Shown here: one piece after another, positions 22,999-31,820 of the stretch
Position numbering within the stretch: the stretch's first letter is position 1
How the letters are laid out: the number at the start of each line of letters is the position of its first letter
IMG/VR virus record: IMGVR_UViG_3300027850_000169
Coordinates: 27,697 to 91,696 of that record
DNA length: 64,000 bases
Strand: one strand, 5' to 3'
Origin: a virus
Notes under the pieces: model-generated
The model's database searches: none
Seen by the model: the letters and a program-made list of their open reading frames with translations, nothing else
Told to the model about the DNA's origin: nothing
Made by a program: the position numbers and the translations under genes

Positions 22999-23027
22999 TT
23001 GACAAGATTAACAGTATCGTTTATAAT
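22999..23027 (+). promoter_or_regulatory. Perfect consensus sigma-70 promoter
   Basis: TTGACA (22999-23004), 17 nt, TATAAT (23022-23027). Start point near 23034, which forces the downstream gene to begin at 23056 rather than at earlier in-frame ATGs. Confidence 0.85.
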
Positions 23028-23055
23028 AGTAATATTTACCACTTCCTTCAATATC

Positions 23056-23652
23056 ATGCAATTACTCCTTAATAGCGACTCACCGCAATCCGAAATTGAG
23101 ATTAGCCAGCAGTTGCAACTATCTAATAGCGACTCACCGCAATCCGAAGGCATTGAAGAAATTAACTGGCAGTTGCAGCTAGCCAGCAAGGTACAAATCA
23201 AACGGTGTAGCAAATGTGGAGTTTTCTCCAAGCTGTATCAAAGTATCCCGCCAAAACGACTTGACGCTTGGTGCGATGACTGTTTTGTCAATACTCCAGC
23301 AATAGAACGCACTCGAAAAACCTCAGTCGGTGAACATTGGAAGTTGATACAGAAACAAGAAAAAGAAGCTCAAGAAAGAGCGGAATTGGTAGCACAGTTA
23401 CAGGCACAAAAGGAATTGCTAGCCGAAAAACGTGCTAAGGAGAGGAAGAATGCACCTAAAAAGTCAAAAAAGAAGACCGTAGAAGGCGCTTATTTGTTAG
23501 CCCTGGACTTTGGGGAGTTGAGCGTTGATGTAGAGGAAGACGAAGCACGGGACGCGATACTGGCACATGATGCACGACGGGCGTACATTGCACGAGCGCA
23601 AGATAGGACAATTTTTGATGAAGACTATTATGGCGAACGGAATGATGATTAG
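23056..23652 (+). CDS. Zinc-ribbon, coiled-coil hypothetical protein
   Basis: 198 residues. The N-terminus carries an imperfect repeat (NSDSPQSE twice) encoded by an exact 25-nt DNA repeat (23070-23094, 23124-23148). Then come CSKCGVF ... WCDDCF, a four-cysteine zinc ribbon, and a long K/E/R/A-rich helix. The end is acidic. It may be a DNA- or RNA-binding protein. It is the first gene right of the candidate tracrRNA, but I see no CRISPR-related motif. Confidence 0.6.
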   Translation: MQLLLNSDSPQSEIEISQQLQLSNSDSPQSEGIEEINWQLQLASKVQIKRCSKCGVFSKLYQSIPPKRLDAWCDDCFVNTPAIERTRKTSVGEHWKLIQKQEKEAQERAELVAQLQAQKELLAEKRAKERKNAPKKSKKKTVEGAYLLALDFGELSVDVEEDEARDAILAHDARRAYIARAQDRTIFDEDYYGERNDD

Positions 23653-23870
23653 CCGTTCATCCACTGCGCCAATTTAACTAAATTGACTGGGCTCGGTGGC
23701 GTTCCTTGCGCCATCCGAACTCTAGTCCCGTGACTGAAAAGCGATAAACAGATAAAGCTCACTCGCTCCCGACAAGCGACCTAGAGCGCTGTCACCAGTT
23801 AAGCCCATCCACCGAAACCGTTACCCTGCATACGTTCCGAGCTTGTCGGAAAAATACTTTTACAAAACGC
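23653..23870. other. Gap upstream of a promoter module; no gene seen
   Basis: About 220 nt with no convincing frame on either strand. Its right end carries the conserved AAAAATACTTTTACAAAACGC block that precedes each promoter module. Confidence 0.5.
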
Positions 23871-23931
23871 TTGACAATCCTAGTCGGGTAGCCTATAGTG
23901 ATAACAGTTGGGAAGCAAATCACTACCCGAC
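23871..23931 (+). promoter_or_regulatory. Recurring promoter module, copy 3, with inverted repeat
   Basis: TTGACA (23871-23876), 17 nt, TATAGT (23894-23899). A 9-bp inverted repeat GTCGGGTAG (23883-23891) / CTACCCGAC (23923-23931) flanks the -10 and start point. The left arm is the GGGTAGCC block conserved in most copies, so that block may be a protein-binding half-site. Confidence 0.8.
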
Positions 23932-23957
23932 ACACCAAACTGAACCATGAAAATTAA

Positions 23958-24578
23958 ATGAACACTCAAACTAAACTTGCTCAAGTTGACGCAGAGATTG
24001 CCGAGTTGCAACCCAAGCTAGCGGAAGCGCAAGAGCGTCGGGAACTGCTAGCGTCAGTTAAGCCCGTCTGTGACGCTGCACTAACGGTAATTGATAAGGC
24101 TCTTGACAGGTTGTGTCTAGTCAGTTTATTTAATGAATTTGGATCAAAAGACATTGCCGCCTTCAAGGCAGCAATTGACACTAAATTCAAGTTTATGGAA
24201 GACGAAATTACCTTTCCTGAAATCAAAGCTCTGCAAGTTGTGAAAGTCAAATACATAAGTCTTTCCGACTCCACTAACAAAGCTGTTATCGGTGCATATT
24301 TTTCAGATAGACCCGTCCAACATAAACAACTACAGGTGATAATTCAAGAGTTACAGGCGATTGGAATAAAAGTTGGCAAACCTATTGCTAACCGTTCCGA
24401 CGTTAAAGGGTGGCCTCTCCGCTGGGGTCAAGACGAAGCTAGACTCTTCTGGACAGTTGGAGACGGTTGGGCAGTCGAAGCCCTAAAGTCAGGTGACAAG
24501 CTAAAAGGACAATGGGAAGGCTTCGACCTTGACCAGCAACTTGAGTGCAACGGCATTGACATCGACAACATTGACTAA
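23958..24578 (+). CDS. Hypothetical protein
   Basis: 206 residues. An N-terminal coiled coil (EIAELQPKLAEAQERRELL) is followed by a mixed domain with KGWPLRWGQDEARLFWTVGDGW. No family recognised. First gene of the operon led by promoter copy 3 and running to the terminator at 27847. Confidence 0.6.
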   Translation: MNTQTKLAQVDAEIAELQPKLAEAQERRELLASVKPVCDAALTVIDKALDRLCLVSLFNEFGSKDIAAFKAAIDTKFKFMEDEITFPEIKALQVVKVKYISLSDSTNKAVIGAYFSDRPVQHKQLQVIIQELQAIGIKVGKPIANRSDVKGWPLRWGQDEARLFWTVGDGWAVEALKSGDKLKGQWEGFDLDQQLECNGIDIDNID

Positions 24579-24590
24579 CTAATAGCAATC

Positions 24591-24607
24591 GGGGCTTAAT
24601 TAGCCCC
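24591..24607 (+). other. Intercistronic hairpin GGGGCT/AGCCCC
   Basis: A 6-bp GC stem with a short loop, about 15 nt after the stop codon and not followed by T. Confidence 0.55.
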
Positions 24608-24648
24608 GTTCAATTCTAACCACTTTCAAATTACCACACACTAAAACC

Positions 24649-25398
24649 ATGCAAGCTACGAAAACCACAACAAAGACCGAGCAATTCACAGGTACGGTTA
24701 CAGAAGCTAAGTTAGTAGAAGCGACCGTTTACGGTATTGACTACAGCGCCAATGAAAAATATGCCAAAGCGCTCAAAGTTACGTTGCAAGCCAATGACGG
24801 TCGGATGGTGCAGTTTTACTCCCCTAGCGTTACAGCTACTGTTAGTTGCCCCGCACGCTGTCCGATAGCGGTTGTAATCTGTGAAGAAAATGATTGGATT
24901 GAAAAAGTGCAGAGGCAGGGTGAACATAAGGTTGTCGGCGACACCCTTCAACCGAGATTGAAACTAGGCGACCTGGTGACAGTTACGGGCCGGGTAAAAG
25001 CGGCTTATAACAATAGCAAATCAGTCACAATTAACTACACTAAGCTTGTCGAACTGGTATCGTTTGGTGGACGACTACCCCAAAAAGAGTATCTCGCAAA
25101 TTCGGGTGATTTTCTTATAACTTACAACGCAAAAGGTGAGCGCGTCCGAGATGAACATAAAACCAACAACGGCGAGATTTGGAGTTACAAGCGCGTAATA
25201 AATGAAGCGCTAGAGAACGGTCACTCTTTTTCTATCCCCTTAGCGGAAATAGACTCCCTCAAGGATAACGCCGCCGACCCAGACGGTTATTGGCTCTATC
25301 AGTTGTTAGCCAGCCAAGAGACGTATTGCCTAGCCTGTTGGCTTGACAGTCGGAGGGAGAAGCCATTCATCAAGAAGCAAGCAACTGACATTCATTAA
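24649..25398 (+). CDS. Hypothetical protein, possible OB-fold
   Basis: 249 residues. FTGTVTEAKLVEATVYGIDYS, ALKVTLQANDGRMVQFYSP and KLGDLVTVTGRVKAAYNNSKSVTINY read as alternating strands like an OB-fold nucleic-acid-binding domain. A cysteine group (SCPARCP) follows the second block. A role in single-strand DNA or tRNA-like binding is inference. Second gene of the DndC-containing operon. Confidence 0.5.
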   Translation: MQATKTTTKTEQFTGTVTEAKLVEATVYGIDYSANEKYAKALKVTLQANDGRMVQFYSPSVTATVSCPARCPIAVVICEENDWIEKVQRQGEHKVVGDTLQPRLKLGDLVTVTGRVKAAYNNSKSVTINYTKLVELVSFGGRLPQKEYLANSGDFLITYNAKGERVRDEHKTNNGEIWSYKRVINEALENGHSFSIPLAEIDSLKDNAADPDGYWLYQLLASQETYCLACWLDSRREKPFIKKQATDIH

Positions 25399-25404
25399 TC
25401 CAAT

Positions 25405-25418
25405 GGGGAGCAATCCCC
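25405..25418 (+). other. Intercistronic hairpin GGGGA/TCCCC
   Basis: A 5-bp stem directly after the stop codon. Confidence 0.45.
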
Positions 25419-25442
25419 TTTGTTCACTTACGCAACACCAGA

Positions 25443-26126
25443 ATGACGAAAGAATCAGAATCAGTAAAAATGAAATTACACTTAATACTATCAGGCAAGG
25501 AGTGTAATAAATCAGACTTCAAAAACCTCAAAGATTTAGCTCATCGTCGGTTTAGTGACGAGTTCAACGAAGCTATTTGCGATACGACTCTGTGCAATCT
25601 TAACCCTCCTTATTGGGCGTACTTAGAGTCTTGCGCTAAAAAACTAGAAAATAAGAAATTCAACAAAACTGAGAACAGTCAAGTTTTAGAAGTTCTTCGT
25701 TTGTGGGCGAAAATTATTCCTTTGTTTGAAGAAGTCGCCACACACATAGAAAATGTTCGCAAGGTAAGCGCAGTAAAAGCCCCGTCTCGAACGCTAGAGA
25801 ATACGGGAACTTGCGCGATATGCGCGCAGAACACCAAGCTGTCAACGGGAGGGAAAATAGTCAATCACGGGTACGAGGTTAAATGCCATCAGCACGTAGG
25901 AGGAAGCTGCTTTGGTGTGAATTACGCACCATTAGAAGTGTCATCAGAAGCACGTATTGAATATGTGAAGCATCTCAAAAAGCTTAAGATTGACTTAGAA
26001 AGTCGGGGCAAACTTGTCACGCCATTGTCCGTGGGAGAAAAATTAGTAACAGGAAATCTGAAAGGTGTAAATCGAGAGCTAGCGTTTTTTGAAAAACTTA
26101 TCACTAAAACTATGCAAGCGACCTAG
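25443..26126 (+). CDS. Hypothetical protein with zinc-knuckle-like motif
   Basis: 227 residues. CAICAQNTKLSTGGKIVNHGY ... CHQHVGGSCFG gives a C-x2-C ... C-x-H ... C pattern typical of small zinc domains; the rest is helical. Family unknown. It precedes the dndC gene in the same operon. Confidence 0.55.
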   Translation: MTKESESVKMKLHLILSGKECNKSDFKNLKDLAHRRFSDEFNEAICDTTLCNLNPPYWAYLESCAKKLENKKFNKTENSQVLEVLRLWAKIIPLFEEVATHIENVRKVSAVKAPSRTLENTGTCAICAQNTKLSTGGKIVNHGYEVKCHQHVGGSCFGVNYAPLEVSSEARIEYVKHLKKLKIDLESRGKLVTPLSVGEKLVTGNLKGVNRELAFFEKLITKTMQAT

Positions 26127-26154
26127 AGTACCGTCGTCAACCGATTCAATCCAC

Positions 26155-26186
26155 ACAAGCTGGGGGAATTCAGTCCTCCAGCTTGT
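26155..26186 (+). other. Intercistronic hairpin ACAAGCTGG/CCAGCTTGT
   Basis: A 9-bp outer stem between the zinc-knuckle gene and the DndC gene, without a T-run, so read-through is expected. Confidence 0.55.
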
Positions 26187-26210
26187 TAACACCTACTCAA
26201 CGCAACCAAG

Positions 26211-27827
26211 ATGACATTAACACCTCGAACAGTTCCAGAATTAATTGCAGAAATTGATATCCTTACCTCTGAAATTCAAGAATTGTATTTGCAGGGAAAT
26301 CCATTCGTTGTTGGATGGAGTGGAGGCAAAGATAGCACAACCGTGCTTCAACTTATATGGAATGCTATTAAGCGACTACCAAAAGAACAGCGCAAATACC
26401 CTCTTTATGTGATTACTAATGACACTTTAGTTGAAAATCCAATTATTTCCGCCCATGTTAGGAATGCTTTGAAGTTGATAGATGCGGCAGCAAAAGAGCA
26501 AAATATACCTGTTATGACTAAAATGACAACCCCTGAAATAAAGAATTCTTTTTGGGTTTGTTTAATTGGGAAAGGTTATGCCGCACCACGACAAGGGTTT
26601 CGTTGGTGTACTGACAAGCTTAAAATTAGACCCGCTGAAAAATTTATCAACGAAGTGGTTACAATCGAAGGTCAAATGATACTTGCTCTTGGTGTTCGAG
26701 AGGCTGAAAGTGCGACGCGAGCTGCGAGTATGGAAAAACAACGTGAATTTAAAGTAAGTGAAAGATTAAATAAGAATCAACTACACGTTGGTTCACTTAC
26801 TTACAGTCCAATTCGGAGTTGGCGCACGGATGAAGTCTGGCTTTATTTAATGCAGTACGAAAATCCTTGGGGATGCGACAACAAGGATTTGTTTGCAATA
26901 TATCGAGGCGCAACAGCGGATAACGAATGCCCTCTAGTTGTTGATGCTTCCACTCCTAGTTGCGGAAGTTCTCGTTTTGGTTGCTGGACGTGTACTCTTG
27001 TATCTAAAGACAAGTCTACAGAAGCAATGATTCAAAACGATGAAGACAAAGAATGGATGCAGGTTCTACTTGATATTCGCAATGAGTTAGATGTTCGTGA
27101 TGACGAAGGAAAACACGCTGACCATGACAAAAGAGACTGGAAAGGCAACTCAGGAAAAGTAAGGTTTTACACTAAATTTTACAATGCGAGGGAAGAAGAT
27201 AATTCTACTATGCTTAAGCCTGTTCCAGGGCCCTACATCAAATTTTGGCGAGAACACTGGCTGAGGCGAGTCTTGGAAGCACAAACTCAAATACGCAAAA
27301 CCGCACCAGAAGAAATGCGCGACATCACCTTAATCACCCCAGAAGAACTTAGCGAAATCCGCCGCATTTGGAGAGAAGAGAAACACGAATTTGACGATAG
27401 TTTGCCCCGGATTTACGAACAGGCTACAGGAGAGTCGTTTGCAGACATTTCTTGTACAGATGAACGAAACGCTTTGGGTAAAGAAGAATGGGATATCTTG
27501 TCTGAAATATGCGAAGAAGATGAAACGCATTTTCACTTGATAGCAAGCCTCCTCAACGAAACAAATAAAACACATTTAAAGACGCGCCGCAAAGATGTAT
27601 TCAAAGCATTGGAAAAATGCTTTGACGCTAATTCCCGCTCTATGGAGGAAGCGGTTGCAAGCAGTCATGAAAAAAACAAGTTGACCAAGACTGTTGAATC
27701 CGTAAAAAAAGAAGGTCTTGGCGAACTCAATAAAGTTAAACAAATGTTAAACAAAGATACTCCCAATAGCAAACAGCTTTCTTGGGCTGACGTTAAATTC
27801 GCACCGTCTGTCGAACAATTACAATAA
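26211..27827 (+). CDS. dndC: DndC-like sulfurtransferase/ATP pyrophosphatase
   Basis: 538 residues. PP-loop SGGKDS at residues 37-42, then FRWCTDKLKIRP and CGSSRFGCWTCTLVSKDKS, the cysteine block typical of DndC with its Fe-S cluster. DndC passes sulfur to the DNA backbone in phosphorothioation together with DndA (or IscS), DndD and DndE. None of those partners is in the window. The C-terminal ~200 residues are helical and charged. It may serve host Dnd proteins or a different phage DNA modification. Confidence 0.85.
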   Translation: MTLTPRTVPELIAEIDILTSEIQELYLQGNPFVVGWSGGKDSTTVLQLIWNAIKRLPKEQRKYPLYVITNDTLVENPIISAHVRNALKLIDAAAKEQNIPVMTKMTTPEIKNSFWVCLIGKGYAAPRQGFRWCTDKLKIRPAEKFINEVVTIEGQMILALGVREAESATRAASMEKQREFKVSERLNKNQLHVGSLTYSPIRSWRTDEVWLYLMQYENPWGCDNKDLFAIYRGATADNECPLVVDASTPSCGSSRFGCWTCTLVSKDKSTEAMIQNDEDKEWMQVLLDIRNELDVRDDEGKHADHDKRDWKGNSGKVRFYTKFYNAREEDNSTMLKPVPGPYIKFWREHWLRRVLEAQTQIRKTAPEEMRDITLITPEELSEIRRIWREEKHEFDDSLPRIYEQATGESFADISCTDERNALGKEEWDILSEICEEDETHFHLIASLLNETNKTHLKTRRKDVFKALEKCFDANSRSMEEAVASSHEKNKLTKTVESVKKEGLGELNKVKQMLNKDTPNSKQLSWADVKFAPSVEQLQ

Positions 27828-27846
27828 AACACCTTGAAGACAAAAC

Positions 27847-27880
27847 AAACCCCGCAACTAGCTAGCTAGTTGCGGGGTTT
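27847..27880. terminator. Bidirectional terminator
   Basis: A perfect palindrome with 17-bp arms centred at 27863/27864 (CCCCGCAACTAGCT and its complement) flanked by A and T runs. It serves the plus-strand DndC operon and the convergent minus-strand lysis genes. Confidence 0.9.
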
Positions 27881-27892
27881 TTGCGTACAGAT

Positions 27893-28489
27893 TTAAAGTC
27901 CTGTAGGCTTGCCGTTGACGCGAGTAAACACCCGTCCCCAGCCATCGCTCGGATTAGCCCAAAGTTCACGCATCAAGTCAAAGCTGTAGCGGTCATTCTT
28001 GCCAGTATAACCCCCAATGCTCCGATAGAAGTTCTGAGCGCCTTCGCGGACACCGTATGGGTCATTTATAATGATTTGCTTGGTGTTTTTATCGTATCCA
28101 ACTATGCAAACAATATGTCCTGAACTCTTGTAAATAAGCCCTGCTGGCATAGGCATATCTGCGTCAATGGAGGCGATTACATGGTCAATATTTAGCGACG
28201 TGCTGAAGTATGATTCCAGTTCTAGTTCTGCGAGTGCACGAGTGTTTGCGGTATGGTCTGTCGTATCCCCGAAAGTGTTCAATATGCGGCCATAATAAGA
28301 CTCTCCCTCGCTGTAACCTAAACGTTTCGCCGCATCAGTCAACGACTCTAATCCGTGACGCTTCAAAATGTAATTTGCAGCCATCGCATTCGATGTCATG
28401 CAGCACTGTCTCGAACCCGACCCAAACAAGTTAGAATCGTTATCATTTTGGTCAAAGTGGTCAACATTTAACAGCTTTTTAGTAGTCAT
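27893..28489 (-). CDS. C39-like peptidase, probable endolysin
   Basis: 198 residues. DQNDNDSNLFGSGSRQCCMTSNAMAANY supplies the catalytic cysteine region of the peptidase C39-like family, and GHIVCIVGYDKNTKQIIINDPYG supplies the histidine and aspartate. Phage proteins of this type cleave cell-wall peptide bridges. It lies next to small membrane proteins that look like a holin, so it is probably the lysis enzyme. Confidence 0.75.
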   Translation of the reverse strand: MTTKKLLNVDHFDQNDNDSNLFGSGSRQCCMTSNAMAANYILKRHGLESLTDAAKRLGYSEGESYYGRILNTFGDTTDHTANTRALAELELESYFSTSLNIDHVIASIDADMPMPAGLIYKSSGHIVCIVGYDKNTKQIIINDPYGVREGAQNFYRSIGGYTGKNDRYSFDLMRELWANPSDGWGRVFTRVNGKPTGL

Positions 28490-28495
28490 AAATTC

Positions 28496-28711
28496 TCACG
28501 GTAATTGAACTTTTTTATGAATTCGTAGTTTAATTATTTTAATGATACAGAGAGTTCTTACTAGGTCAGCTTCAGCATTTTCCCTTAATCCATGTGCCGC
28601 CATTCCCGATATGTAACCATATTGAATCGACATATCTTCTAAAGCATACAGCAATTCTTGCAAGGTAGAATCTGGATTTTCCAATACTTGAGAAACTTGA
28701 TATTCTGGCAC
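28496..28711 (-). CDS. Small hypothetical protein
   Basis: 71 residues from a GTG start (28709-28711), helical with an IIKIIKLRIHKK basic end. It fits exactly between the holin-like and endolysin genes. The start is uncertain since no clear ribosome site is visible, and another frame overlaps it. Confidence 0.5.
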   Translation of the reverse strand: MPEYQVSQVLENPDSTLQELLYALEDMSIQYGYISGMAAHGLRENAEADLVRTLCIIKIIKLRIHKKVQLP

Positions 28712-28746
28712 GTTCTTCAGAATTAAATCTGTAAAATTTTACGATT

Positions 28747-29166
28747 CTAATTATTGTTGTCAATGTCTTCTAATGAGCCATCTTTTACGGTGTTAGAATT
28801 TCTGAAAGTTGTTCCAGATACTACTATTGTCACCATAGTATTGATTGCAACTATCATCTGAGAGGGGATTTCGCGGTCTGCCCATATTAGAAAGTTGTAG
28901 TTGATAACCGCAGTTACCATAGCAAGGGCTAAGCCCATCAAAGCATAATCAATGGTTGATAGTTTTACTTTTGATTCTTGTTTAAGACCTGTCGCTTTGA
29001 ATACACTAGACATAACGCTTCCTCCGCCAAAACTACCAAGCAATGCGATTAAGTCTGTTGGGATTGTTTTATTTGTCCAGGTCAAAAGCATATAACTAAT
29101 TATTATCAATATAGCGCTTGTCGCCATAGTGACAATTACATAATCCGCTAAAAATAACTGCTTCAT
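28747..29166 (-). CDS. Holin-like membrane protein
   Basis: 139 residues with four hydrophobic segments (about 7-30, 37-52, 73-95 and 100-118) and an acidic, asparagine-rich tail. Position directly upstream of the endolysin-like gene suggests a holin or a related lysis membrane protein. The two halves look alike (each YxLLTWxxK/YNFLIWADREIP), suggesting an internal duplication. Confidence 0.65.
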   Translation of the reverse strand: MKQLFLADYVIVTMATSAILIIISYMLLTWTNKTIPTDLIALLGSFGGGSVMSSVFKATGLKQESKVKLSTIDYALMGLALAMVTAVINYNFLIWADREIPSQMIVAINTMVTIVVSGTTFRNSNTVKDGSLEDIDNNN

Positions 29167-29171
29167 TTATC

Positions 29172-29621
29172 TCAACCCTCATAAAAATCGGACTCGTTAA
29201 CTTGATTTAGTCGTCGTCTTTCTCTCTCCCATTTAAGCTTTTCTCTTAGTCCCTCTACTCGGTCTGCGGGTGAATCATATCCACCCGCGATGAAGTCACT
29301 AGCACCCATGACCGTTCCTAATAGTTCATGGACTAGAGCCATTTGCTGTTGAAGCGTTTCAATATTGTTGGCATTTGGTTCGACTCTGCGAAGAAGTTTG
29401 TTTACATTGTTCTGGTTTTCTTGAGTCTTCGTTTTCGCCACATAAACCAATTTGAAAAGTATTGCATAAGCACCTTCAAGTTTCCTAATTTTTTTCGACA
29501 GGAAAAGAAAAGCAACAATATTGATTGCACTTAATATGATAGACACATATAGCAATAGCTGTAAATAATTGCTATATAAATCAAGGTCAACGTTAGTCGC
29601 GTTCCAGCCAATAATTTCCAC
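29172..29621 (-). CDS. Membrane-anchored coiled-coil protein
   Basis: 149 residues from a GTG start. One strong membrane helix (about 22-42) is followed by a long charged helix and coiled coil to the end. It lies between tail and lysis genes and could be a spanin-like or antiholin-like protein. No family recognised. Confidence 0.6.
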   Translation of the reverse strand: MEIIGWNATNVDLDLYSNYLQLLLYVSIILSAINIVAFLFLSKKIRKLEGAYAILFKLVYVAKTKTQENQNNVNKLLRRVEPNANNIETLQQQMALVHELLGTVMGASDFIAGGYDSPADRVEGLREKLKWERERRRLNQVNESDFYEG

Positions 29622-29683
29622 TGTAGTAATAGAGGTTTCAATGTAGTGAATCTAGATCAATTGTTTATGTATTTCACAAACCT

Positions 29684-30025
29684 TTATAACAACCTCCGTA
29701 AGTTTTCTGCAAACTTCCTTTCCCAATCAAACCGTCTCAACGCTTCCCAAGTCCAAGGTCTGCCCGGTCTACTGCTTCCATTCCGGTAAGTTACTCCTTC
29801 GTGGAGGTAGATTGCATAGTTAACACCCCATATATAATTAGCGAGAAACCTAGTAGGGAAAAGTGGTAGTTGACTAGCTCTGAATGCTCCTGTGTCCACG
29901 ATATCACCACTGTAATCTGGAAAAGCGCCAGGTTCAGAAATAACTTGCGTCATCTCCGCCCCAAACTGAAAAGAGGTTTGTTTAAAAGCTTGCTCGATTT
30001 TGTTTTCCAATTCTTGCAGTGACAT
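29684..30025 (-). CDS. HK97-gp10-like neck/tail completion protein
   Basis: 113 residues. IVDTGAFRASQ, then YAIYLHEGVTYRNGSSRPGR and PWTWEAL follow the pattern of HK97 gp10-like proteins, which join head and tail. It is start-stop coupled to its upstream neighbour (position 30025). Confidence 0.65.
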   Translation of the reverse strand: MSLQELENKIEQAFKQTSFQFGAEMTQVISEPGAFPDYSGDIVDTGAFRASQLPLFPTRFLANYIWGVNYAIYLHEGVTYRNGSSRPGRPWTWEALRRFDWERKFAENLRRLL

Positions 30026-30363
30026 TAATCAATCTCCAAATAGCTGGTTGCCCAGCTTGGGACTTTTCCTTCTTTCGATAACTGAGAGAAGGTGTCAGAT
30101 ACATAGCCTGGAATTCCGGCATTCATTTCATCAAAACTTTCAAGCATTTTAGCGTAAGGGTTAAACCATTCAATCTTTGGGTTTTTAACTCCCTGAGAGG
30201 ACAAGGTTGCGACTCCTAGACCTGCGATTGGGATAGCACTTTGATTGGCATTCTCTAGTAAATGTTTATCAATCGCCCTCAAGGCTTGAAAGACTAAAGT
30301 TAATGGTTGATATGCAAAATTATCAGCATTAAATCGAGCATCATTGGGGAAATAGAATTGCAA
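30025..30363 (-). CDS. Phage structural protein, unknown
   Basis: 112 residues, mixed. No family recognised. It lies between the gp10-like gene and a tail-assembly-like gene and is probably part of the virion or its assembly. Confidence 0.55.
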   Translation of the reverse strand: MQFYFPNDARFNADNFAYQPLTLVFQALRAIDKHLLENANQSAIPIAGLGVATLSSQGVKNPKIEWFNPYAKMLESFDEMNAGIPGYVSDTFSQLSKEGKVPSWATSYLEID

Positions 30364-30386
30364 CTTCCACCAATATCCAGCCCAAT

Positions 30387-30845
30387 CTATTTTTTTTCAG
30401 GCTTGGCCACAGCATCTATTTCAGCTTGCTGCTCTGGCGATGGAGGAACTTCTAGCTTGCGTTCTTTCCATCCACTTTTTTCATCAATCGTGAAATATTC
30501 ATAGATGGCATGAACTAACAACGATGACATCGGACGCTTGGCTTTACTACTTTTGGACGGCATAACCAAAACTTCTTCTTTCGACAAAAACTCGTTTGGC
30601 TTCTTGCCAGCCCGAAACTGCAAAAGTTGAGAAACAATTTCTGATTCAGCCGCGCTCATAGGTAGCTTTTGACCGTCCTTATCTTTTTCTGCGTTGAGGA
30701 TGTAAGTGTTAAGTAAATCTTCCTCAATCCAGGTTAAACTACCGTATTTTGGTAATATAATTTCATTGCCAATACCATCGGATACCGCGTGAGTGCCGGG
30801 GTCTTCTTGATAAGATTTGAACGGGAATAAGTTATCTTCTGGCAT
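30387..30845 (-). CDS. Phage protein, possible tail-assembly chaperone
   Basis: 152 residues, with SLTWIEEDLLNTYI and a helical middle, and a charged proline-rich C-terminus (PPSPEQQAEIDAVAKPEKK). Position just after the tail-tube-like gene is where tail-assembly chaperones usually sit. No frameshift signal was evident. Function inferred from place only. Confidence 0.45.
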   Translation of the reverse strand: MPEDNLFPFKSYQEDPGTHAVSDGIGNEIILPKYGSLTWIEEDLLNTYILNAEKDKDGQKLPMSAAESEIVSQLLQFRAGKKPNEFLSKEEVLVMPSKSSKAKRPMSSLLVHAIYEYFTIDEKSGWKERKLEVPPSPEQQAEIDAVAKPEKK

Positions 30846-30848
30846 AAT

Positions 30849-31073
30849 TTAGTGATTGATTGGTAGCTCAATATTCAGATTCACAAGATTTAAACTGTCA
30901 GGTAATCGAACCGTTATTCGCTTGACAGAATCACCATCCTTCAAAATGCAAACGGTTCCTTGGATTTTGGTTTTTCTTACTAACAGAATTCCGACCTGTA
31001 CATTGCCCTCGGTAGCCCAACAATGACAAGCAAATACATCCAAGGAACGCAAGCACCTAAAAAATTGCCGCAT
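30849..31073 (-). CDS. Small phage protein
   Basis: 74 residues, strand-rich (GNVQVGILLVRKTKIQGTV). No family. It fits tightly between its neighbours (3 and 4 nt gaps), supporting a real gene. Confidence 0.5.
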   Translation of the reverse strand: MRQFFRCLRSLDVFACHCWATEGNVQVGILLVRKTKIQGTVCILKDGDSVKRITVRLPDSLNLVNLNIELPINH

Positions 31074-31077
31074 AAGC

Positions 31078-31776
31078 TTAAACAGCTACGGGAACTGGGT
31101 CTGTTTCAACTATCTTCCCAAGTAGGGTTATATCCATGTCTGCGTTGATGAACCCATCGTCCGGCGCGCCTTCCTTGATACCAGTACAAACGGCAGGGCC
31201 TTCAATACGGTCGCCTGCCGTATAGGCATCAGTAGGCGCGGGCATTTCGCGAATCAAATGAAATTCGCGGTCATTCTCAGCACACCATTTGATTGTTTTA
31301 TAGCCTGCATTCTTGAAATAATACAGACCAGGTAACGAGATTTTTTTCTCAACGCCTGTGATGATACCGTCTTGAGCGCCACCAGTATTAAACGTGGTCA
31401 CGCCAGAGAAGTTGTAACTCCGGTCAAGGTCGGCACTTTTTCTATCCCAAATATAGGTAGGGAATTCGGCAATTGCGCCAGTAGGAATTGCTTCAGGTAA
31501 AACTACAACAGTTAGGGAGGTTGCATTGGCCGCAGTAGTTGTATCAACTTGACAGAGAAATTCTTCGCCATCAGTTCCCACAAACATTAAGTATTGGCCT
31601 TTCTGGATAATCCCAGTCAATCCGGCGACTGTGATTGAAGTTGCACCCTTCGCGGCTGCCGTTGCCGTTAGCGTAGACTTTATGGGTTTTGTTCGTTTAC
31701 CTTTGGGAAGGACGGCAACATATATCTCGGTTGCCTTTCCTTCTACCGGAGCGTGAGAAGCCAGTCTTACAGCCAT
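31078..31776 (-). CDS. Major tail tube-like protein
   Basis: 232 residues, rich in strands with A/T/G-rich turns. TSITVAGLTGIIQKGQYLMF is a repeat-like structural segment as in tail tube proteins, and DRSYNFSGVTTFNTGGAQDG fits too. Size, position after a tail-terminator-like gene and composition all fit a major tail protein. Confidence 0.6.
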   Translation of the reverse strand: MAVRLASHAPVEGKATEIYVAVLPKGKRTKPIKSTLTATAAAKGATSITVAGLTGIIQKGQYLMFVGTDGEEFLCQVDTTTAANATSLTVVVLPEAIPTGAIAEFPTYIWDRKSADLDRSYNFSGVTTFNTGGAQDGIITGVEKKISLPGLYYFKNAGYKTIKWCAENDREFHLIREMPAPTDAYTAGDRIEGPAVCTGIKEGAPDDGFINADMDITLLGKIVETDPVPVAV

Positions 31777-31820
31777 TTACTTTAAGAATATTAACCGTAC
31801 TATTATTAGTATCAACAAAA

